A DNA stretch of 10,612 nucleotides from Rhodobacteraceae bacterium UBA996 (GTDB taxonomy: Bacteria > Pseudomonadota > Alphaproteobacteria > Rhodobacterales > Rhodobacteraceae). The notes beneath the pieces were generated by a model that worked only from the letters and a program-made list of their open reading frames with translations, was not told the origin of the DNA and made no database searches. The stretch is taken from assembly GCA_002291955.1 (NCBI GenBank), contig DBBA01000113.1, forward strand, positions 1 through 10,612. Direction: 5' to 3'. A program made the position numbers and the translations under genes. This document shows, piece after piece, positions 6,520 to 10,612 of the stretch (the first letter of the stretch is position 1; each line of letters opens with the position of its first letter).

Positions 6520-7305
6520 ATGGGTCGGCCGGTCATCGGCATCATCGGCAACAGCCATCTGATCAACGATCAGTATCCGGCACACTCCTGCGGCACGATG
6601 AACTGTGCCGCGGTCGCCGAGGTGGCGGGGGCGCTGCCGCTGGTGATCCCGTCCGATCCGCGCTTCGTCTGCGTGTCCGAGGTGCTGGAGGTTGTCGATG
6701 GCATCCTGCTGACCGGGGGCCGCCCGAACGTCCATCCCGAGGAGTATGGCGAGGCGGAAACCCCCGCGCATGGCGCCTTTGACCGCTGCCGCGACGCGGT
6801 GGCGCTGCCGATGGTGCGCGCCTGCGTGGAGCGGGGTATCCCGATCCTGGGCATCTGCCGCGGCTTCCAGGAGATGAACGTGGCGCTGGGTGGGTCGCTG
6901 TACCCGGAAATCCGCGAGTTGCCGGGCCGGATGAACCACCGCATGCCGCCCGACGGCACGCTGGAAGAAAAGTTCGCGATCCGCCACGCGGTGCATTTCA
7001 CCGAGGGCGGCGTGTTCCACCGGCTGATGGGCACCACCACGGTGATGACGAACACGCTGCACGGGCAGGGGATCAACCGGGCAGGTGCGCGCATCGTGAT
7101 CGACGGCCGGGCCGAGGATGGCACGCCCGAGGCGATCCACGTGGACGGGGCGCCGGGCTTTGCCCTGGGCGTGCAGTGGCACCCTGAATGGAACGCGGCA
7201 CTCGACCCCGTGTCGCGCCCGCTGTTCGCGGCCTTCGGCGCGGCGGCTGCGGCTTGGGCGGATACGCGGCGCGGGCGGGTGGAACCCCTGCGCCGGTCGG
7301 CCTGA
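6520..7305 (+). CDS. Class I glutamine amidotransferase-like hydrolase (peptidase C26, PuuD type)
   Basis: A 261-residue protein of the gamma-glutamyl-gamma-aminobutyrate hydrolase family. Family members cleave gamma-glutamyl amides with a Cys-His-Glu triad; the best-known, PuuD, releases GABA in putrescine breakdown. The nucleophile is C113 in PILGICRGFQEMNVALGG, with H221 and E223 in VQWHPEWN near the C terminus. DGILLTGGRPNVHPEEYG is the usual oxyanion-side loop. E. coli PuuD has its cysteine at 114 and is of similar length. The start at 6520 is where MGRPVIGIIGNS begins; the open frame back to 6400 lacks homology. There is no strong Shine-Dalgarno. No other polyamine genes are in the window, so the true substrate is uncertain. 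It may be transcribed with or separately from glcB, which lies 157 bases upstream behind a hairpin. Confidence 0.9.
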   Translation: MGRPVIGIIGNSHLINDQYPAHSCGTMNCAAVAEVAGALPLVIPSDPRFVCVSEVLEVVDGILLTGGRPNVHPEEYGEAETPAHGAFDRCRDAVALPMVRACVERGIPILGICRGFQEMNVALGGSLYPEIRELPGRMNHRMPPDGTLEEKFAIRHAVHFTEGGVFHRLMGTTTVMTNTLHGQGINRAGARIVIDGRAEDGTPEAIHVDGAPGFALGVQWHPEWNAALDPVSRPLFAAFGAAAAAWADTRRGRVEPLRRSA

Positions 7306-7330
7306 CGGGACAGCATGTTCGTCGCGGAGA

Positions 7331-7346
7331 CTTGACAGGGGTCAAG
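7331..7346. promoter_or_regulatory. FNR/NNR-type binding site upstream of the HemG-like gene
   Basis: CTTGAC-AGGG-GTCAAG is a perfect palindrome containing TTGAC-N4-GTCAA, the symmetric form of the CRP/FNR-superfamily box (FNR consensus TTGAT-N4-ATCAA). FnrL, Dnr and Nnr proteins of alphaproteobacteria use close variants. Its centre is about 55 bases before the HemG-like ATG. At the activating distance of -41.5, transcription would begin near 7380, giving a very short leader that still includes the ribosome site. Confidence 0.55.
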
Positions 7347-7393
7347 GTGGCCGTCGGGGGGGCGTGTCAGGGTGCCTTCGCGAGGGAGACGCC

Positions 7394-7939
7394 ATGAAGA
7401 TCCTCATCCTCTATGCGACGACCGAAGGCCAGACGCTGAAGGTGGCCCGCCATGTCTTCGACCGTCTGGTGGAAGCAGGCCAAGCCGCCCGGCTGATCGC
7501 CGCGGTCGATGCGGCCGACCTGACGCCTGCGGGGTTCGAGGCGGCGATCCTGGCCGGGTCGGTCCACGCCGGGCGCTATCAGACGCCGCTGGTGGACTGG
7601 GCGCGGGCGCAGGCGGTCGCCCTGCGGGCGCTGCCGACGCTGTTCCTGTCGGTGTCCTTGTCGGTGGCGGGGGATGATGCCGACGACTGGGAAGGTCTGC
7701 GCAACTGCGTGCGCGCGTTCGGGGCCGAGACCGGGTGGACCCCGGGCCGGGTCGAGCATGTGGCCGGCGCCTTCCGGTTCCGCGACTACGACTTCTTCCG
7801 CTACTGGGCGATGCGCTGGATCGCGTCCGCGCGGGACGAGGCGGTGCGCCCGGGGCGCGACAAGGAATACACCGACTGGGGCAAGCTGGACGCGGCCGTG
7901 GACGACTGGATGGCCTCCGTCAGCGGGGCGGTGGCCTGA
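7394..7939 (+). CDS. hemG: HemG-like flavodoxin-domain protein (quinone-dependent protoporphyrinogen oxidase family)
   Basis: A 181-residue flavoprotein, the same length as E. coli HemG. HemG oxidises protoporphyrinogen IX to protoporphyrin IX in haem synthesis, passing electrons through FMN to the quinone pool. MKILILYATTEGQTLKVARHVF is the flavodoxin start, with the FMN phosphate loop at about residues 8-14. The C-terminal HVAGAFRFRDYDFFRYW and KEYTDWGKLDAAVDDW correspond to the AGALRY...YTDW region of HemG and include the long insert that separates HemG from ordinary flavodoxins. A good GAGGGAGA sits just before the ATG. An FNR-like box upstream suggests oxygen- or nitrogen-oxide-responsive expression. 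The end overlaps the convergent sigma-factor gene by 20 bases. E. coli HemG prefers menaquinone, whereas organisms of this group mainly use ubiquinone, so exact activity is uncertain. Confidence 0.8.
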   Translation: MKILILYATTEGQTLKVARHVFDRLVEAGQAARLIAAVDAADLTPAGFEAAILAGSVHAGRYQTPLVDWARAQAVALRALPTLFLSVSLSVAGDDADDWEGLRNCVRAFGAETGWTPGRVEHVAGAFRFRDYDFFRYWAMRWIASARDEAVRPGRDKEYTDWGKLDAAVDDWMASVSGAVA

Positions 7940-9146
7940 AGGGCCGCGCGGATAGCCACGCCCGCACGGCGGGGTCCGCGGTCAGCCCGATGGCGCGGGT
8001 CAGCGCGTCGCCTGCCGCGGGGTCACCGAGCGCCGCCAGCACATGTGCGCGGGTCGCCCACCAAGGCTGGTGCGCCGTGACCTGTGCGTCGGGCAGCGCG
8101 TCAAGCACCGCCAGCGCCGCCCCGGCGTCCCCCGCGCCCATGAGCGCCGCCGCGCGGGCGACCGCGACCCCGACCGTCGGACGCATCTGGGCGAGTGCGG
8201 CATAGAGCGTGACCAGCGCCGCGCGGTTCACCCGGCCGGTGATCCGGCGTTCCGCGTGGACCGACTGGATCGCGGCCTCGCACTGGAAGCGGCCGAACCG
8301 GCCCGCACGGGACGCCCGGCGCAGGGCCGCATCGGCGCGGTCGGCCATTGCGGCGTCCCACAGCGCGGGGTCCTGATCGTCGAGCGGTACATAGGCGCCG
8401 CCCGCCCGCTGCGCCGGGGCACGGGACCGGGCGTGCAGCATCAGCGCGAGCAGGCCCAGCACCTCGGGGTCGTCGGGGAGGACGGCGGCCAGCGCCTCGG
8501 CCAGCCAGATCGCCTCGGCCCGCAGGTCGGCCCCGTCCTCGGCCCCATGCGCGCTGTCGAGCCCGGCGCCGAAGGCCGCATAGATCGCTTCCAGCACGGC
8601 CTCCGCCCGGTCGGGCCACTGGTCGAGGGCTCCGGGCACGAACCCGCCCGCGCTGTCCCGCAGGGCGGCCTTGGCGCGGGACAGGCGCCGGCCCATCGCG
8701 GCGGGTGACACCAGGAACGCCGCGCCGATCCGGTCGGCCGTCAGGCCAAGGACCGCCTGCAGCATCAGGGGCGTGCGCACGCCCGGGTCCACGCGCGGGT
8801 CGGCACAGGCGAGGAGAAGCCCCAGCCGGTCGTCAGGCAGGTCGCGGGCGGGCATGTCGGCGAGGTCCTCGATGGCGCGGATGACGTCGGATTGCGCGCG
8901 GGCCGCGGTGCCTGCGCGGGCCTGCGCGTGGCCGTGGACGCGGCGGGCGGTGACGATCAGCCAGGCTTCGGGGCTGGCGGGAACACCGGTACGGGGCCAG
9001 GTGTCCAGCGCCGCGCGGAACGCCTCGGCCACGGCATCCTCGGCCGCGGACAGGTTGCGGGTGCGCGCGGCAAGTGTCGCCACCAGCCGCCCGTAACTGT
9101 CCCGGGCGGCGCGTTCGGCCGCCCGGGCTGCGTCGGTTGCGGACAT
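7920..9146 (-). CDS. ECF42-type RNA polymerase sigma factor with C-terminal extension (DUF6596)
   Basis: A 408-residue extracytoplasmic-function sigma factor. Region 2 spans about 15-75, with NLSAAEDAVAEAFRAAL and the motif SPEAWLIVTARRV. Region 4 spans about 107-165, with DDRLGLLLACADP, then LGLTADRIGAAFLVSPAAMGRRLSRAKAAL, where AAMGRRL is the recognition helix. The remaining ~240 residues are the DUF6596/TPR-like extension of the ECF42 group: EAIWLAEAL, PEVLGLLALMLHARSRAP, the DDQDPALWD segment, and GRFQCEAAIQSVHAE. In that group the extension is thought to take part in regulation instead of a separate anti-sigma factor, and none is present here. The gene follows a YciI/DGPF gene by 10 bases with no clear Shine-Dalgarno, suggesting translational coupling. 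ECF42 genes typically adjoin DGPF-family genes, which supports the call. Confidence 0.92.
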   Translation of the reverse strand: MSATDAARAAERAARDSYGRLVATLAARTRNLSAAEDAVAEAFRAALDTWPRTGVPASPEAWLIVTARRVHGHAQARAGTAARAQSDVIRAIEDLADMPARDLPDDRLGLLLACADPRVDPGVRTPLMLQAVLGLTADRIGAAFLVSPAAMGRRLSRAKAALRDSAGGFVPGALDQWPDRAEAVLEAIYAAFGAGLDSAHGAEDGADLRAEAIWLAEALAAVLPDDPEVLGLLALMLHARSRAPAQRAGGAYVPLDDQDPALWDAAMADRADAALRRASRAGRFGRFQCEAAIQSVHAERRITGRVNRAALVTLYAALAQMRPTVGVAVARAAALMGAGDAGAALAVLDALPDAQVTAHQPWWATRAHVLAALGDPAAGDALTRAIGLTADPAVRAWLSARPFRPPPR

Positions 9147-9156
9147 CCGGGCCCCG

Positions 9157-9513
9157 TCAACCGGGCATCGTCAGGACCGGGCGCACCTCGGTCGAGCCGT
9201 ATCCCGAGGACGGTGCCCGCGCGGCCCAGTCGAGGGCCGCGTCCATGTCGGGAACGTCAATCACGAAGAACCCGCCGAGTTGCTCCTTGGCGTCGGCATG
9301 CGGGCCGTCCTGCACGTCGCGCCGGTCGCCCGTCTGGCGGACGGTGACGGCGGTGCCCGGGGGCAGAAGGCCCGCGCCCGAGACGAACACGCCCGCCTGT
9401 GCGAGCGCCGCGCCATAGGCTGACCAGCCGGCCCAGTAGTCGCCCGCCGTGGCGGGGTTGTCGCGGCGCGCGAAGTCCTCGGCGCGTTCGAGGCAGAGGA
9501 TGGTGAACTGCAT
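9157..9513 (-). CDS. YciI/DGPF-domain protein
   Basis: A 118-residue dimeric alpha-beta barrel protein of the YciI-like (DGPF) family. MQFTILCLERAEDFARR is the usual first strand and helix. The signature loop is VQDGPHADAKEQLGGFFVID, with the name-giving DGPF altered to DGPH (69-72), followed by DMDAALDWAARAP and the terminal STEVRPV. Biochemical function is unknown for most members; the fold suggests small-molecule binding or catalysis. A strong AAGGAGA (9518-9524) fixes the ATG. It sits between a related exported protein and an ECF42 sigma factor, and DGPF genes are the known partners and targets of ECF42 factors. It has no signal peptide, so it acts in the cytoplasm. Confidence 0.92.
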   Translation of the reverse strand: MQFTILCLERAEDFARRDNPATAGDYWAGWSAYGAALAQAGVFVSGAGLLPPGTAVTVRQTGDRRDVQDGPHADAKEQLGGFFVIDVPDMDAALDWAARAPSSGYGSTEVRPVLTMPG

Positions 9514-9558
9514 GGGTCTCTCCTTGTCAGGGTCAGCGTAGCAGGGGATGGGGGCCCG

Positions 9559-9960
9559 TCACATGCCCGGCGCGGGGAAGCCGGGGCGCACCTCGACCAC
9601 GCCGGTCGTGGCGGCGGGCAGGCGGCGGGCCCAGTCGAGCGCGGCGGCGGCGTCGGCCACGTCGATCTGGAAGTAGCCCCCTAGGGCCAGGGGCGCCGTG
9701 GCATGTGCGCCCGGGCCCGCGGTCGTGACGATGGCCGCGGGGTCGGTCACCAGCGCCTGGCCGCCGCGCAGGATGCCCGCTGCCCCGGCCTCGGCCGCGA
9801 AGGTGGCGTAGGTGCCCCAGTAGGCCGCGCCATCGGCACCTGCGTCGGTGCGGAGCGCAAGCTGGTCGGGGGACTCGTAGATCATGAGTGTGAAGGGCTC
9901 GGCCCCGGCGGGGGCGGCGAGGGCGAGGGCGAGGGCCAGGGCAAGTGCAAGGCGGGTCAT
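9559..9960 (-). CDS. Exported YciI-like (DGPF) protein
   Basis: A 133-residue protein whose mature part matches YciI/DGPF proteins: EPFTLMIYESPDQLALR at the front, LGGYFQIDVADAAAALDWARRLP (93-115) and the VVEVRPG ending, all parallel to the neighbour downstream. The DGPF loop has become AGPG (81-84), so any active-site role may differ. Unusually it starts with a signal peptide: MTR, a run of Leu-Ala dipeptides to residue 15, then APAGA with predicted cleavage after A20. It should therefore be periplasmic, as there is no lipobox cysteine. A GGAGACA (9965-9971) precedes the ATG. It is the first gene of the sigma-factor operon, 45 bases ahead of the cytoplasmic YciI gene, and probably arose by duplication. 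A longer in-frame start further upstream would abolish the signal peptide and lacks family similarity. Confidence 0.82.
   Translation of the reverse strand: MTRLALALALALALAAPAGAEPFTLMIYESPDQLALRTDAGADGAAYWGTYATFAAEAGAAGILRGGQALVTDPAAIVTTAGPGAHATAPLALGGYFQIDVADAAAALDWARRLPAATTGVVEVRPGFPAPGM
9916..9945. repeat. Hexanucleotide tandem repeat inside the signal-peptide codons
   Basis: Five consecutive six-base units (GGCGAG three times exactly, then GGCCAG and GGCAAG on the plus strand) encode the repeated Leu-Ala pairs of the signal peptide hydrophobic core. Slippage would change the core by two residues without shifting the frame. Confidence 0.75.
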
Positions 9961-10035
9961 CGGGTGTCTCCATCGGGGTTGCGAGTGCCGCCACCACGGC
10001 GGTCTCGAAAGGGAGAGCGGCGGGGAGGGGTGATT

Positions 10036-10041
10036 TCGACA
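10036..10041 (-). promoter_or_regulatory. Candidate ECF42 -35 element of the YciI-sigma operon
   Basis: TGTCGA on the minus strand lies 75 bases upstream of the first operon ATG. From memory, TGTCGA is the -35 motif described for ECF42 promoters in Streptomyces, with a CG[A/T]C-like -10. About 17 bases downstream there is only CGCTC, so the -10 is not a clear match. If real, the sigma factor would control its own operon. Confidence 0.35.
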
Positions 10042-10072
10042 GGCGGTGCGGAAAAAGTTGTGGCGGGTCGAA

Positions 10073-10192
10073 GGGCGGGGGCTCTGCCCCCGTGGCCCTC
10101 GGCTTGCGCCTCGGGCGTTCGGGCCTGAACGATGTCCACTGGACATCGTTCCGGGCGGCCCTCACCCCCCGGGATATTTGGGACAGGATGAA
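10073..10192 (+). repeat. REP-like dispersed repeat, copy 2 (long form)
   Basis: The first block (10073-10092) is identical to the hairpin of copy 1: CGGGGGC, loop TCT, GCCCCCG. The second block (10163-10192), beginning CACCCCCCGGGATATTTGGG and ending AGGATGAA, matches the remainder of copy 1 with few differences. Between them lies a 70-bp segment (10093-10162) absent from copy 1, rich in GCC/CGG and containing a perfect 12-bp-arm palindrome. The element fills much of the gap between the divergent YciI and methyltransferase genes. Confidence 0.7.
10127..10151. repeat. Perfect 25-bp palindrome within repeat copy 2
   Basis: Arms GAACGATGTCCA (10127-10138) and TGGACATCGTTC (10140-10151) are separated by one base. 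With so short a spacer it is more like a protein-binding site or a cruciform/REP stem than a terminator loop. It sits about 106 bases upstream of the methyltransferase start. Confidence 0.7.
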
Positions 10193-10257
10193 TGGGGGGA
10201 GGCTTGACCTGCGGGTGGACGTGGGGTGCGGTCGGGTGGCGAAACGGGGAGGGTGAC

Positions 10258-10612
10258 ATGCGCGGGCTGCCGCTGTGGAAATGGGTCGACATCCCGCCGG
10301 TGTGGCTGGGGCTGTTCGTCGTGGCGGCCTGGGGGCTAGCCGGTGTCGGGCCGCGGATGGGCGGGGGCGCGGTCACGCAGTTGCTGGGCGGGCTCATGGT
10401 CGGCGCGGGCGTGCTGGTGATCGTGCTGGCGGGGCTGGCGCTGTCGCGGGCGCGGACGACTTTGATCCCGCACCTGCAGCCAAGCGCGCTGGTGACGGAC
10501 GGCGTCTACGGGCTGTCGCGCAACCCGATCTATCTGGGCGATGCGCTGATCCTGACGGGCTTCGTGCTGCGGTTCGACGGGGTGGTGGCGTGGGTGCTGG
10601 TGCCGCTGTTCG
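10258..10612 (+). CDS. Isoprenylcysteine carboxyl methyltransferase-family membrane protein, N-terminal part
   Basis: The first 118 codons of an integral-membrane methyltransferase of the ICMT/PEMT type; the gene runs off the right edge. Hydrophobic segments lie at about 14-30 and 41-63, with a third beginning near 92. Between them comes the family motif SRARTTLIPHLQPSALVT (63-80), then DGVYGLSRNPIYLGDALIL (81-99), the conserved R-T-x-x-P and G-x-Y-x-x-x-R-N-P-x-Y segments. Bacterial members of this family methylate lipids or small molecules using S-adenosylmethionine; few have known substrates. The SAM-binding C-terminal part is outside the window. GGGGAGGG immediately before the GTGACATG supports the start. 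It is divergent from the YciI-sigma operon, with the long repeat copy in the shared upstream region. Confidence 0.88.
   Translation, partial: MRGLPLWKWVDIPPVWLGLFVVAAWGLAGVGPRMGGGAVTQLLGGLMVGAGVLVIVLAGLALSRARTTLIPHLQPSALVTDGVYGLSRNPIYLGDALILTGFVLRFDGVVAWVLVPLF

Noticed and set aside
5000..6562. Plus-frame open frame of 520 codons inside malate synthase and beyond
   Set aside because: It is an alternate-frame shadow with Arg/Gly-rich composition; the frame ending at 6362 encodes the enzyme.
9916..9945. Possible CRISPR or satellite array
   Set aside because: Units are only six bases, contiguous and coding; there are no spacers.
9957..10397. Minus-strand open frame of 146 codons in the gap before and into the methyltransferase gene
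   Set aside because: Pro/Ser/Arg-rich composition, overlap with repeat copy 2 and opposition to a clear membrane-protein gene indicate a chance frame.

Overview
The window is high-GC DNA with gene families and codon use typical of an alphaproteobacterium, most likely Rhodobacteraceae (Paracoccus/Rhodobacter-like). Evidence is the strong G/C third-position bias, a GC-rich REP-like repeat of a kind I associate with that family, and the gene content. I cannot name genus or species. The first ~300 bases stand out: lines I counted by hand are about 45-47% GC, against a much more GC-rich remainder.

Layout, left to right. (1) 1-355, minus: the 5' part of an unrecognised low-GC gene that runs off the left edge, with a candidate TTGACA-type promoter. 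(2) 532-2246, plus: a photolyase/cryptochrome-family flavoprotein overlapped by a 52-residue DUF2256 zinc-ribbon gene. (3) 2316-4019, minus: an ArsR-type repressor followed by two overlapping AHSA1/SRPBCC genes, the second with two such domains. The repressor gene is preceded by an imperfect direct repeat that may be its operator. (4) 4215-7939, plus: malate synthase G, a class I glutamine amidotransferase-like (peptidase C26, PuuD-type) hydrolase, and a HemG-like flavodoxin with a near-perfect FNR/NNR-type box upstream. (5) 7920-9960, minus: an apparent operon of an exported YciI-like protein, a cytoplasmic YciI/DGPF protein and an ECF42-type sigma factor with a long C-terminal extension. The sigma gene overlaps the HemG-like gene tail to tail by 20 bp. 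(6) 10258 to the right edge, plus: the 5' part of an isoprenylcysteine carboxyl methyltransferase-family membrane enzyme.

Three small modules recur in many genomes: photolyase with DUF2256, ArsR with AHSA1, and ECF42 sigma with YciI/DGPF. The least ordinary points are the YciI paralogue with a repeat-encoded signal peptide inside the sigma operon, the altered FAD/tryptophan loop of the photolyase homologue, the low-GC left end, and a two-copy dispersed repeat of which one copy carries an extra 70-bp segment with a perfect 12-bp-arm palindrome. There is no tRNA, rRNA, CRISPR array, transposase or phage gene that I can see. The largest gene-free stretch is the 297 bases at 9961-10257, which holds a candidate sigma promoter and the second repeat copy.
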